A stretch of 64,000 nt of DNA. Source: Solen grandis. Taxonomy: Eukaryota > Mollusca > Bivalvia > Adapedonta > Solenidae. Below the pieces are notes generated by a model, which was not told the DNA's origin, ran no database searches, and saw only the letters and a program-made list of their open reading frames with translations. Location of the stretch: assembly GCA_021229015.1 (NCBI GenBank), contig CM037789.1, positions 32,779,856 through 32,843,855 on the forward strand. The letters run 5' to 3'. The position numbers and the translations under genes were made by a program. This document shows positions 11,577-24,062 of the stretch, piece by piece (position 1 is the stretch's first letter; each line of letters starts with the position of its first letter).

Positions 11577-14500
11577 ACTGTGATCTGATTGGCTGAACTG
11601 TGGGTCATGTGATCAAAATGGTCCAATCATACAAACCTTTGTTTAAAACTGAGAGAAACAACACTACAGTGGTGTCAGACCAGCCAGTGGATACTTAGTG
11701 GTAGCTGGCTCTGATTACAGTCAAACAGACAAATATAACGCAGTGCACAGAGTGTATGTATCGTAGCAAATTTATGTGAGCATCGGATGGATTCTGTTCT
11801 TAGTTGGAGCACCTTGGAACGAATCATCATCGACCACTGAGGATGGAATTTCAGCTTCTCCAATTGCATGTCTTTCTATATTGTTCATATGATTCTCTAG
11901 TCTTAACTTGAAGTTTGATTTATAATCATGTATTTTAAAAAGCATGCTTTATAGGAAATGAGTAAATCTTGTACATTCATACCAAATGTAATAAGTGATT
12001 GTAACGTCTGATGAATCGATAGAAATTTCTCACTTGATTATTACATACAAAATTGTCAGTCTTCATCTAATCAGAAGGTTTTTTTTTGATAATATTGATA
12101 TAAAGTTAAGGAGTCTAATTGCCAGGCAAACTCGCTTATTGCTAGGGAAAGATACTTGTGACTCTTTCAAAGTTCCAAGATTTGACTATAGGGGCATTTT
12201 GTGTAAATGCAAAGAGAGGGATGCTTGTTTGCTATTGTCCGTACATTGTGGTTGCAACTGCCTGAATACCACAGAAGTTTTTCCCAGAATTCCCAATACA
12301 CTTGTCGGCTTTCCTATCCACACTCAAGAAATAAATAATTATGGCAGTTTTTGGTCAAGAGTTTGACGGGACTTGTATATCTCTTAATGTTGTTAATGAG
12401 TCATTCTGAATACAGCGATTCTGTCAATCTTTGTTTTGCATAGTAATCTTTCTGAAGTATCTGTTTTAAGAAATTTCTTTGACTTGGTTTCAAACAAAAC
12501 AGAAATAAGACTACACAATGCACATTGATTATATAAAATGTATACATCTTAATTATACTTCTTTATTTCCCCCAGTTAATCATGGTTTGAAATGCTTTCT
12601 TATTGTTAGTATTTGGTATTTTGGAAAGGGAAAAAATTGAAGAGAATGGGAGAGGACAAAATCATGACTTAAAAGTATATAGGAGAACTCTTGGATTTTG
12701 TATTCTGAATGAATTATGGTAGTGAGAGTGACAAAGAATGGATCTAAATCTTGAGATATGCAATGTTGAGTTTTACTTGTCAGTGGAGGGGATAGGAAAG
12801 TGCCACTGTATTGGGTGTTCTGCTACTTTATTCTGTGGCTGATAAATCAACATTACATTTCTCATTTCGATGAGCACCATGGAATAAGAAGTGATGAGTT
12901 AACATAATATACCGTCATCACTCTTGTTGAGGTATCAACCTTCTTTTTTATTGTCATGCATTTTTACTCGTTGTTATTGGATGAATAGAAGTCGTGTAGA
13001 AGAGAGATAGAAATTGATGATGGGACGGGGTAGAAAAAATAGGGGTGGGGCTAATTTCTACGATGCTTTGTTTCTCACTGGCAAGCATACTCTCTTGATC
13101 ATGGTGATGATAGTGATTGGACTCGTGTCTACTGCAGGCCAGGGCACTGCTAAGTGTACTGGACGCGTGTAGATAGCGTATTCAGTTGATGTTTGGAAAA
13201 CAGTCCACAGAGGCTGGGTCAGGACTTTGGACATTGTCTCCATCTGTAATCAAATGTCTGTCTCCACACAAAAAGTCAGTACTGAACCTGGTGAACTTGG
13301 TAAACTATGGATGACAGATTGGATTTAGAGTATCTTGACACAGGTTCATGGGAAGACCTCACCATTCATTTAATGGTCACTAGGGAATCCAGATTGTTAT
13401 TGGGACAAAACTTTAAAAATGTTCTTTCAGTGGCATGACAACCAGAATTTGAACTCTTTTGAACCATCTAGAATTCTATGTAATCTTAAAAGGAACTTGA
13501 AATGGGTATTGAAATGTTGGGTGTTGATTTTTTTTTTTTTTTTTTTATCTCGATTTTATTGATTGCATAGTGGAGACAATGTCATATTTACTTGATTTCT
13601 TGGATTCATACAAATCTTTAACTTCATCACTCACTGCAATTCAGTGTCGCTGTAGTTGTATGTACAATGACATGAACCCTTCAGACAGCTCATGTAAGAT
13701 GGTGATAGTAGAGCCAGGGATCCAATAGCAGAAACCCTTGCCTTCAATTTTAACAAGACTTCTGCACAGTTTTCCTTGGCTTCATGTAATTGCCCATTTT
13801 AACCCCAAAAATAGGCCCCAAAATATTTCAAGAAGTGTCTCTTTATATATCAAGGGCTCATTTCACCCCCATTTGGGGGAGGGGGGGGAACTGCTTCTGA
13901 TAATAATATTACTGGTAGAATACTGTCTCGTTCTAAATGTATATCCTGGTAGGAATGTTGGATTCCTGAAAGTTTATTGAATGTGTCTTCTTCCTGCCTA
14001 GAAAAATCCTATCTTATTTGTGAGTCACTGTTTTGATTTCTTATCAGGTGGAAGGATTAACTTTTTTTTTTTTTTTTTAATGACATTAATTTGATACATA
14101 ACAAAACCTAGACTATAAGTTCTGCTTGGATGCCTGGTCTGTATAATGCCATGTTACACAAGCTGTTGGAAGTGTAATATTTTGGATTGTGTAAATTTCA
14201 CATTTTTGATTTTGTATTTATTGTAAAGTATGTGTAGACATTATTATACAACCATAAGTAAACTGAAAAACTTAACACGAAAACACTTATGTTAATATAA
14301 TATATATATATATAAATATATTTGTGAATATTTTTAAGCTTTGTGCAACAATGCTGTACCCAAGAGTGTAGCGTCTGGTGGTAAGGGTATTGGTGCACAG
14401 AGCATGTTTGTGATCACATTTGAAGACTGAATGAGAGTTGCCATGGTTACCAGATGTGTGATTGTCCGCCATCTTGTTTTTGTTCCCCAGCTTCAGTTGT

Positions 14501-15839
14501 GATGCAGGGCCCATAATGGAACCACGTGTCAAGTCTGCTTTTCAATATCTCCAGTACAGCTAATGGTACTTCAGAGAAATTTGACACACTTCTGAAAGTG
14601 TCACTAATAGTAACTTGAGACTGTATTTAGGGTCAATGGGGTCAAGGTCACTTGTTTCGAAAAATAGAAAACTGAAATTGTCATGTTACTGAAAGACTGT
14701 TGTGAGTTTTGGACACAGCGGTTTCTGCAGGGGTATTTATCTCCATCAGTGATTGCTATAGTTTGTTTTTGTTTGTATGTCTGATATAGCAAACCTAGCC
14801 AACAGTCAAACCTCATGTTCTGTTTTTTTTTGTTGTTTTTTTTGTACCAGCCATATGTTACAGACGATATTGAAATGTGATATTGTTACAGAATCGGTTT
14901 ATAGAAAATCTAATTAATAAGTAAAAAGTATATTACTGTATGAAAATCATGTCAGTCACCATAGAATTGAAAGCCGCCATGTAAAGGGTGTCGGGGTAGA
15001 GACAACTATGGCTTATGAAGATATTTTTCCTGAATAAATTTTCTATTTAAATGTTCACTGATAATCCATTATATAATCATAATGCAAATTACTTTTTGCA
15101 AATCAAGGCATATTTTCCTTTGTGAAATAACAAAGGTTACATTACTTTTAATTTAAGATGGCGCCTTTGTGGTTACCTAAGCAACCATTTCAGCCTGATT
15201 CTCAAGGAATTTCTTTTAGTATTCATTTGATATGTGGCATACATGTGTTGTTAAGGGAAAATTACATTTCTTTAGTCCTTAAACAAATGCTTTACTGTGC
15301 TTGGGTTACTCTATCAAACCCCTGTCACTAGTATGTTTTTTGTTTCTACAGATTTTCAAAAGTAATGATGAGAATGGCATATATATTCTGTTTATAATGA
15401 AGAAAGACAGTTTCCCATGTTATAAGATATAAAAAGTGGGTGTTGAACAAATAATGGTCTTTTTGAGAGTGTTTAACATTTTTAACATACATGTGGATAT
15501 GCTTGCAATAAATTAGACCAATCTAAAGCCCGATCAGGCTGACCAGCTCACTTCTCATGTCAGAATAATTGATTGACTGGTAGCAAACTGTAAAAAAACT
15601 GATCAGCTTGCAACCAAGATGCCCACAGGATGGTGAAGCTTTTCAGTTACTTCAATTGGTCAATTTCTTATGGTAATGGAATAACACTCTTCTTTATAAA
15701 GAACATTTTAATTTGTTATTGATACATGTTAATTTTGATATGTTTTGTTTTTGTGGTCATACTTAAACTCATTAAAAAGGAAGAACTGTTTTGAATTGTC
15801 TCTTATTCTTAATAATTCATAATTACTGGATCAGATTCT
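11577..15839 (+). other. Probable Rab5 3'UTR and downstream flank
   Basis: No further coding exon is seen. AATAAA hexamers at 12330-12335, 15033-15038 and 15507-15512 are candidate polyadenylation signals, but which is used cannot be decided here. The stretch has T runs (13530-13546, 14061-14077) and a short TA run near 14299, and is free of the SINE and MITE families seen elsewhere until 15840. That would fit a long transcribed 3'UTR, but this is inference. Confidence 0.35.
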
Positions 15840-16071
15840 TTAACCCTTTCCCTCATAGAGGATACCATGAAAAGACCTATGCGAACAACATAAAACCAGA
15901 TCAATCTGCGAGTGATCAGGTTTTATGCTGTTCGCTGCTCCTCAGTGGTCTGGTAATGAGGATTTTACAATTAAATTTGGTAAGGTTTGAGTTTGGCTTT
16001 CTGCAGATCAGGCTCTTTATGTGGTACCTATTGAGTGCGTCAAAATGAGTCTGTATGAGGGAAAGGGTTAA
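15840..16071 (+). mobile_element. TTAACCCTTT MITE, copy 3
   Basis: Same ends as the other copies. It lacks about 12 bases in the central hairpin (GCGAGTGATCAGG instead of the longer loop), which shortens it to 232 bp. Confidence 0.92.
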
Positions 16072-16433
16072 ACTGTAGACTGTAGCCCAGTGTTATGTAA
16101 CAAGGCAATGATTTATGTGTAATTCTCGTATTCAAGTGCTATATGTAATGGAATACTCATTTATTAAATGATTCATATGGAGTTGGCTCTGTGTGTTTAA
16201 AAATTTTGAAGTATAATTGAAATATTAAAGTATGTTGAGAACTTCAGTTTGAAATTGATGTTGAGAACTTTAGTATGAAGTCTTTGTTTTAAGCTTTTGC
16301 CCTGTGTTCTAGAAAATTCTTGAAAATACAATTTCAGGCACAAATTTGGGTATCATACACATATGCTTCTGAAAATAATGGGCATAGCTTGAATTAAAGT
16401 ATGAAAAATAATACTGTAGTATCTTTTTTTATT

Positions 16434-16503
16434 GTGTCACCTGCTGGAAGCAGAAGGGATCACTTTTCTGTAGTCCATCCGTCACACTTCAGCAGGTGAC
16501 ACA
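16434..16503. repeat. Foldback with 13-bp inverted ends
   Basis: GTGTCACCTGCTG at the left and CAGCAGGTGACAC at the right enclose about 44 bases. This is a perfect inverted repeat able to form a hairpin; it may be a very short MITE. Confidence 0.7.
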
Positions 16504-16655
16504 CGTGTTCCAGAGAACACTCTTGTTTTCGAAAACATGGTGTCTGGAGTTTATTTGAGTATATTTAAACACAAAACCCAGATATACCGGCTCCAGCAAT
16601 GGATGGGCATGCTTCAAATGATGATAATTTCTGGTTTTTGCAATGATTTATGTAT

Positions 16656-16954
16656 GAACCCTTTCGCTGCCTACAGAATGAAAGAACCCTTCCTACGCAT
16701 GTAAAAGGGTATTTGCCAACAAGCCGGGGTTTATCCATAAGGGATGTTTCCATATGGGCAAATACATTGTCTCATGTGTAGGATGTGTTAACCTGACCTG
16801 TTGGTAAGGAAAGGGAAATAGCCACATTATGCTAGTACAGTAATAGCCTGTAATTTCTTAGAAATTCCTAATATATTCCTCAGCAAATAGCCTGTTAATA
16901 TATGATAGGTGACCTGGCAGCGAAAGATAGGTGACCTGGCAGCGAAAGGGTTAA
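16656..16954. mobile_element. AACCCTTTCGCTGCC MITE
   Basis: Left end AACCCTTTCGCTGCC and right end GGCAGCGAAAGGGTTAA form inverted repeats. Near the right end a 22-bp unit (GATAGGTGACCTGGCAGCGA plus AA) is repeated twice in tandem (about 16905-16948). A family distinct from the TTAACCCTTTCCC MITE, though both share the TTAACCCTTT edge. Confidence 0.8.
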
Positions 16955-17511
16955 TACACATAGCATTAGGCCGACCCTGGATATATTTCCTGTAGCATGT
17001 CACATGCCATCATAAAACAACTGAATCCTATGATATGCAGTAACTCTACTTAAACGTCCAATTACAGTTGCAACATGAAATACCACATTGAAAAAAAAAT
17101 CTGAATAAAATATCTATGAATGGGAAAAAATCTTGTATTCCAAGTCCTCTTATTTCTTCTGGAAATTCTCCTTGCTTTATTTTCCCCCAGTGAATATTTG
17201 ATCTGTACTGCTTCATTTTGTCCATGAATTGTCAACTTAAACTCATTTATTACTGCTTTCACATAGTTCTGTTATTTTAGTTCAGTCAAACATGCCACTT
17301 TTGGCCACGAATCGGTGCAGAACAAAACTAAGTATATGTTAGCATTTCATTTCTCATAGCTGTGAATTTATTGTTCTTGTATTGTATATCTAGCTGTAAA
17401 CATGATTACTTTTCATTGAATGTCATTTTAAATTGCACAAAGGATGACTTGGTTTTGCTTGAGATAGTTTACATATTGTTACATCACATATTTCACTTTC
17501 AATTTTCTATT

Positions 17512-17760
17512 TTAACCCTTTCCCTCATAGAGGAAACCATGAAAAAACATATGCGAACAGCATAAAACCAGATCAGCCTGCGAGTAACTCACAGGCTGAT
17601 CAGGTTTTATGCTGTTCGCTGGAAATGAGGATTTTGTGGTCTGGAAATGAGGATTTTGTAATTAAATTTGGTAAGGTTTAACTGTGATTTTCTGCAGATC
17701 AGGCTTTAAGTGGTACCTACTGAGTGTGTCAAAATGAGTCTATATGAGTGAAAGGGTTAA
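17512..17760 (+). mobile_element. TTAACCCTTT MITE, copy 4
   Basis: Both inverted ends present. A local duplication of GGAAATGAGGATTTTGT with TGGTCTGGAAATGAGG lies at about 17619-17660 and makes it a little longer than its relatives. Confidence 0.92.
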
Positions 17761-18125
17761 GATCTCTTTGAACCAAACAAGCTTACTCCTACAAGTATAT
17801 TTATTATGTATATATGAGCCCTTTATCTTTAATTTTCCATACTTAATCAAATACATGGTATCTTTGACAATTGTTTCTGAAGAAGGAAAACCCTTGCATA
17901 TTCCGTTGCATTTCTGTATAAATAATTTCTATAATTCATTGCAGAACTGATAGAATCAGTCTCCATGATATGTAAAGGACTGGTAATAGTTTTCGTTTTT
18001 ATCTAATTATGAGCTGGCAAGTATTTATAGTTGCATGATAATTGTTGAAGCTATAGGTCAAAGCTTCAGGAGAAAATGTTATGCTACCAACTTTGATGTT
18101 CACAGATTCTAACATAGTATAAAAG

Positions 18126-18190
18126 GGCGCATGGTCCAATGGTACTGAACATTGACTCTAAAATCAAACCTACTGTATGAGCAAGGTCCT
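18126..18190 (+). repeat. tRNA-like head fragment
   Basis: Begins GGGCGCATGGTCCAATGGTA, similar to the tRNA-like head at 29385-29463. The B box is decayed. Weak support. Confidence 0.35.
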
Positions 18191-18366
18191 TTTTTTTCCC
18201 ATCCAGTATTTAAAGTAAAACATTTACACTGTCCAATAATTTTAAATTCTCCTCTTTTTTTTTAATCATAAGAATGCATCATTTATATTCAAGAACTGTT
18301 TAGCAAATGATTCTGAATGTTAGTCTGTTTTGCAAAATAAAAGTCTCGTCTCTGTGACACTTTATA

Positions 18367-18368
<2 letters not shown>

Positions 18369-18398
<30 letters not shown>
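18369..18398. repeat. poly(T) run, about 30 bases
   Basis: Uninterrupted T homopolymer; possibly the A tail of a minus-strand retrocopy, but no retrocopy body is recognised beside it. Confidence 0.9.
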
Positions 18399-18403
<5 letters not shown>

Positions 18404-18599
18404 AAATTGACCTTGTTCAGTTTAAAGTAATTCATCCATCATTAAAATATAATCAAGGTCCTTCAAATGCTTAAAAGGTTTTCAGTGCATATGCAAGCAT
18501 CTTTGACTTGGAGTTATGGGCTCTTTTGCTCAAAGTCTTTAAAAGGCTTGCATTTGGTATAAAATCCCATGATCACTTGATGGACCATTATCACAATTC

Positions 18600-18675
18600 A
18601 ATGATGGCTGGATTACCTTAGCTTGTGAACCAAAGGTTGCAAGTTCAAAACCTGGCTACTGGTACCAGATTATCC
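18600..18675 (+). repeat. tRNA-like segment
   Basis: GATGGCTGGATTACCTTAG then GGTTGCAAGTTCAAAACC resemble A and B boxes of a polymerase III promoter at tRNA distance. No consistent cloverleaf; likely an old SINE head. Confidence 0.35.
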
Positions 18676-19514
18676 CTTCTTGCTGCATTCCTGAACCCTA
18701 AAGCTAGCTAGGTGTTTTATAATTTATTAATATTTAAGTGAATATGGTACATGTCATGGGGGATATTTTTATTCTTAGAATATTTGTTTTACTTGCCGAA
18801 TTATTACTGGTAAAACTGTTAAATGCTGCAGACTATATTTTTTCCATATCCTAATAGGGCAAAAAAAAAAAAGTCCCCTTTTCTTGATTGAAGGTTGTGT
18901 TGGATACGAATTTTATCTCAAGGAGAACATTTTTACCTCTTCTTAATTTAAAAAAAGAAAGAACTGAATTGCTTCTAATGGTAATATCCCTGCATGCTCA
19001 TTTCATAGAATTGGTTATACATATATAGTCTCTTATTATAATATAGATTTGTTGAATGTGTAAATGTTAAAGAACACTCTTTGGCTGGTAGCTAAGGTTA
19101 TAATATAGCTTTTTTTTCCTGCACAATAATGTCTGCTACATGGAATAGAAGTTATGTGATAGAGAGAGAGAAAGAGAGAAAGTAACTTTAGTATGTGAAG
19201 CAGACAGTAGTGTGACAAGCTTGCATTGTGTGAATGACTTAGAGTTACTTTATTGGTTATGCTGTATAGATATATACAGAAATGTGTACCTATCAAAAAA
19301 TAAAAATTTCCATCATACACAAAATGTGTTTCAGAGTTATTTCTTTACCAGTTATGATTCTTACGCATGTGTGCTAGTACCATTTGGTATAAATCTAACA
19401 CTTTACATCATATAGACTCAATTTTGACCCTTTGAGCAAGGTAAGACATTTTTTAGGAGCATTCTGATCCGTCTCTCTTCTGTTTGCCGATGCAATATTG
19501 AAGTTCAGAGTCTT

Positions 19515-19596
19515 CAGCACTATATTTGTCTCAAGTAGACATAGTCTCCAAAATGACTGAAATACTGTCAGTGGGACGTTAAACCCAACAAACAAG
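19515..19596 (+). mobile_element. SINE family A, 3' fragment
   Basis: Keeps only the conserved 3' domain: CAGCACTATAT, CTCAAGTAGACAT, ATGACTGAAATACTGTC, GGGACGTTAAACCC and CAACAAACAA. 5' truncated, as usual for target-primed retroposition. Confidence 0.88.
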
Positions 19597-19822
19597 GTTT
19601 GTGGGGGGATGGGTAGGCAACTGTTATCACTCCGTGTTAGCTTGTTACAGAAAAAAAGTCGAGGAATCGTCATCACTCTGGTGTTGGTCATCATGAAAAA
19701 CTTTAACCTTGGCTATAAACTTCTTATTAAAGCTGCTGTCACCAAACTTCACATACTTGATCACTATTCTAGCAAAGTCCACACTCTAAGATCTATTTTG
19801 ACCAAATTTTTCTCCCCTTTTA

Positions 19823-20980
19823 TGCTCACCTGAGATGTGATCTCCTTTTGTCCGGCATCTGTCGTTTCTTTAAATGACATCACCTCCTTAACAACTGGGC
19901 CAATTTTGATAAAACTTTACAGGAATGTTCCTTGGGTAAAGTTCTACCAAAGTTGTTCAAATGGTTCCCGTCCATTGCATATCTGGGTCATAGGAGCTTC
20001 TCCGAAACCGCGGGGCCTAGAGCTTAAATATTTGGTGTGTTGCATTGTCTGACCTCTACCAAGATTGTTCAAATCATGGCCCTGGGGTCAAAAGTGGCCC
20101 CGCCCCAGAGGTCACTTGATTTTACATAGATTTAAATGGAAATAGAAAAATCTTCCTGTCAGAAACCACAAGGCCTGGAGTAAAGATATTTGGTGTGTAA
20201 CATGGCCTAGTAGACTTCTACCAAGTTTGTTCAAATCATAGCCCTTTGGGTCAAATTGGTCACTTGATTTTGGGGCCCCGTGGCTGAGAGGGTAAAGTCG
20301 TAACTTTACACTCACTCGCCCCTAATCATGTGGGTTCGAGTCCCGGCAGGGTCATTCGGATTTTTTTGTGAGGAAGCCTTCCAGCTGGCTTGCAGTAAGA
20401 CGGTGGTTCTACCCGAATGCCTCCGTGCATTCGGGGTCTTCCTCCACCTGTAATTAACTGGACATCGCTATATGACTGAAATACTGTCAAAAGCGACGGT
20501 AAATTCAAATAGTCAAGTCACTGATTTTACATAGACTATAGGAAAAACTAGAAAAATGTTCTTGTCAGAAACCACAGGCCTGGAGTTCAGATATTTGATG
20601 TGTAACATGGCATTGTGAACCTCAAAGAAGTTTGTTCAAATCATGGCCCTGGGGTTAAAATTGGCCCTGCCCTAGTGGTCACTTGATTTTATATAGACTT
20701 GTATAGGAAAACCCTCAAAAGATCTCAGAATCAACAAGGCCTCTTTACTAGTGGACCTCAACCAAGTCTGTTCAAATCATGGCCCTGGTGTCAAAATTTA
20801 CTTATTAGAGCTGCGACCTTCAAAATTTGGATGGCAGGTACAGTTTTTGTGTGGAATTTTGATGATCTTACTGTAATTCTGCATGGATTATTTATTCAGT
20901 ATAACTCGTAATACTATAATATGCAATGAAGATAATGTTTCTCAGGTGAGCAATTCAGGGTCATCTTGGCCCTCTTGTTT
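19823..20980. mobile_element. GCTCACCTGAG element with internal ~165-bp repeats
   Basis: Inverted ends TGCTCACCTGAG and CTCAGGTGAGCAA, the latter followed by the TTGGCCCTCTTG tail. Inside, a unit containing GTTCAAATCATGGCCCTGG, GGTCACTTGATTTTA and GAAACCACAAGGCCTGGAG recurs about four times. A SINE has landed in one unit (20272-20517). I associate this type with bivalve genomes; the superfamily is unclear. Confidence 0.8.
20272..20517 (+). mobile_element. tRNA-derived SINE family B, full length, nested
   Basis: tRNA head with A box CGTGGCTGAGAGGGTAAAG and B box GGGTTCGAGTCCC. The body contains GAGGAAGCCTTCCAGCTGG and GGGGTCTTCCTCCACCTG. The 3' domain is CGCTATATGACTGAAATAC then GCGACGGTAAATTCAA. 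Target-site duplication TCACTTGATTTT (20260-20271) / TCACTGATTTT (20518-20528) shows insertion into the GCTCACCTGAG element. Confidence 0.92.
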
Positions 20981-21160
20981 AAAAAAATACAGTGAATAAC
21001 TTTAATCATGACCATATAACTTCTAAACTATGAAACCACCTTCATTAAACTTCACATACTTGTTCACTATCATGAGGGCTACATTCCCACCAAGGGCCTT
21101 AACTCTTAGGTTCATTTTGACCAAATTTATCCCCCCACCCCCCTTTTTAACAAAAACTCA

Positions 21161-21698
21161 GACAATGGTTGGCATCAGCATGTTGTGTTCTTGTCTGACC
21201 CATAGCCTTGTCATGAATTGAGATCTTTTTTAATAACTTTTTACACAGGTTGTTCATCACCATGTGAAGGGGTCATAGCTCAAATGTCAATGTTGCACTC
21301 AACTGTTAAATGCCAAAACTGCGTAAATGTCCAGACTAACTGAAGAATTTATTCAGCATAATGAGCTTGCTAATGCATGTCTGTAGTTCAAAGGTTAAGG
21401 TCACACTTAGAGGCTGAATGTCAAAAACTTGTAAAATTTCCTAAAAAAAATTACAAAATAATCATAATAAAGAACCCATTGAGGCCATGTAGAGGAATAC
21501 TAAGTTCTGACAGTCTGACAGCCAAATATTTAGTCTGTCAGTTTTTCTTGAACCACATGATCAGTGGGCACAACCATAGCTTCCTCGGCAACAATAAATC
21601 AGCCTTTGTTTGTAACTTCAATGGAAGTTTGTCAAATAGTTCCAGTTGAAATTCCCACTGTATATTCAGCAGTGATAATTAAATAACCTTGGGTTTTT
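21161..21698. other. No gene seen
   Basis: Sequence leading up to the scaffold gap; wording such as AGGTTAAGGTCACAC suggests more of the outer mollusc-type repeat, but nothing can be delimited. Confidence 0.4.
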
Positions 21699-21798
21699 NN
21701 NNNNNNNNNNNNNNNNNNNNNNNNNNNNNNNNNNNNNNNNNNNNNNNNNNNNNNNNNNNNNNNNNNNNNNNNNNNNNNNNNNNNNNNNNNNNNNNNNN
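21699..21798. other. Assembly gap, 100 N
   Basis: Exactly 100 ambiguous bases, the usual placeholder for a gap of unknown length. Linkage of the Rab5 side to the GPCR side depends on scaffolding. Confidence 0.99.
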
Positions 21799-22661
21799 TG
21801 AAATCATGTTTCTATATCAGTATATAGTGAACATAAAACAATCTGACGTTAATCTTTTGCGTAACCGAGGCATTGACAAAACTTTTGGATCACCCCGCGT
21901 ACATTTGGAATCGCCATCATTAGAAAAACTAATAAAGTCGTTTTCGACAAAAATGGTTTTATATTTTAGATAATGTTTTTATTTTGATCTTGATATCGTA
22001 TTCATTGTTAATATATTAATAATCGATACCCCATGAACAAGGTAATTACAAATCATACTTTCAACTATAATAATGAAAAAGTTGTGAATTCGCAGAGGAA
22101 ATAGAAACATTGATAATGCATATGCATGCTATTTGCTGCTATTTGTTATACTTTTGAATCTTAAAGGAAATTTTGCAGACGAATATTAACACTTCGTGAA
22201 TTCGATTTTTCCCGATTTCGTTCATTACTCTGTTTGCAGATTGACTGTCATCAATAACACTTTTCTTAATTATCCTTTGCAAATGCTAATTCCAAGTTTT
22301 TTTTTTGTGCTAAGGGTATTTTCTTCAAAAATACAAGATGTATCAAAGATTTCTGACATCTTATGCTCTATTCTTTTTTAAGATATTATCAGATGCATTT
22401 TAATTTTAATGAAATATATTTTGGTGACTGTGTAGATTTATGTGTTCTGCCTTAATGCAGTCCTACAACAACGTTTCGGCAATTAAAAAATCACTGGTGA
22501 AGACATTTGACAGCATGCTATGAAAAAAACACTAACTTTAAAGTAATTGTTGTATACATAGTTTTTTTTTATCCCACCGTTGTCTCCAGACTTTTCCTTT
22601 ACAGCGTATATTTAGGGAATCTTAACACCAGGAAAGGAGGTCCCAATGATAGATAGCGATG

Positions 22662-22788
22662 ACTTGACTTGACTATTTGGGTTTACCGTCGCTTCGACAG
22701 TATTTCAGTCATATAGCGACGTCCAGCTATTTACAGGTGGAGGAAGACCCCGAATGCACGGAGGCATCCGGGTAGAACCACCGACCTG
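22662..22788 (-). mobile_element. SINE family B, 5'-truncated
   Basis: Minus-strand copy: TTTACCGTCGCTTCGACAG, ATTTCAGTCATATAGCGACG and GGTGGAGGAAGACCCCGAA are the complement of the family B 3' half. It begins at the TGACTTGACT tail and lacks the tRNA head. Confidence 0.9.
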
Positions 22789-23075
22789 ATAGCGATGAAA
22801 TAGTATGAATTATAATGACACTTGTAGCATGTTAATTCTTTCATACATCGTTTATTAGTGAATAAAACAAGCAATGTCATATCATATAATTTTATGCATA
22901 TTGAATAAACGAGCAGGAATTTTCAGGTTATAAATTTACACATAATTTGTATATAGAAAGCTACAGTTTGTGATAACACAGGTGATTAAACATAAATGTA
23001 TTTATGTATGCATTCATAGCCAAGATCGGCCAAATTAGTACGACATTTTGCAGTAAAAGTACAAATCTAAATACA

Positions 23076-23134
23076 TTATCATCATCATCATCATCATCAT
23101 CATCATTATCACCATCATCATCATCAACAACAAC
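23076..23134. repeat. (ATC)n microsatellite with (CAA)n end
   Basis: Imperfect ATC/CAT repeats with one CAC interruption, ending in CAACAACAACAA. Confidence 0.95.
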
Positions 23135-23984
23135 AAGAATAACGAATGGAAACAATCCTAAATAAACAATGGATTAGTTTTCATTCAACATTAACAATAA
23201 TAGTGTTACATGTGTATCCAAGACCTTTTCAGTATCTTGTCAATTATTAGAAAAATAAAATCAGAAAAATGTCCATTCTGAGCTACCTCTTAATAACTGC
23301 CGCGCCCATAAAAATATGAAGGTGAACATTTACATTTCATGATTATTACTGCAGACTGTCCTGCTATTTCTGCCACGACTTCCACAGTCATATATAACTT
23401 ATTGTTTTTGAACATACTAAAAATAGACAATTTTTATATAAAGAGGCCTATCTTGGCTATTCTCGAGGGTTTGATATGAAAGTTGTCATACAATTGTACA
23501 TCTATTATTTTTTTGAAAGGTACTGAGACAACCCTAGGTTCTTTAGTGACAAGATTATGTGCTTGAATCATTCGCATGTAGCTTTTTTTATCGTTTAATG
23601 ACTACCTAGTTTTTCATGTTTATTTCAGTGCTGGTAATTCAGTACTCTTTGGTCGGTAATATGAATAAAAATTCTTATTACATTTGTTTCGGCAGCAATT
23701 TTAAGCTTGCATAAAACAAAGCTTGTTTTCTACTTCACATACAATTTTCTTGAAAACATAAATAAATGACGACATGCATGTATAATTATGAAGCCATTCA
23801 TGAAAGTAAAAAAAATAAAATAAAAACTCCTCATGTTGATAACGTAGTTCATTGCAATGTATTGCAATATATTGCATTGACAAGTGCATAAAAAAGGAGA
23901 TCCAGCACTGGTTTGTCCAGTGTCAGTTGACCTGACTAAGTTTAGAAGGATGTTTATTTCCCTTCGGTGTGATTCCGCAATGAG

Positions 23985-24062
23985 GCAGCACTATATCTGT
24001 CTCATCCAAATGACTGAAGTACACACAGTGGGACAGTAAATTCAAGCATGTAAACAAACAAA
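23985..24062 (+). mobile_element. SINE family A, degraded 3' fragment
   Basis: GAGGCAGCACTATATCTGTC, CAAATGACTGAAGTAC, AGTGGGACAGTAAATTCAAG and a CAAACAAA tail match the 3' domain with several changes, so it is an old copy. Confidence 0.75.

Larger units (their letters stand above)
19685..21160. repeat. Two diverged ~130-bp repeat units flanking an inserted element
   Basis: 19695-19822 and 20990-21135 share ACTTTAA, AAACTTC, AAACTTCACATACTTG, TCACTAT and TTTTGACCAAATTTNTCCCC. They look like monomers of one outer repeat interrupted by the 19823-20980 element. No coding capacity. Confidence 0.6.
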
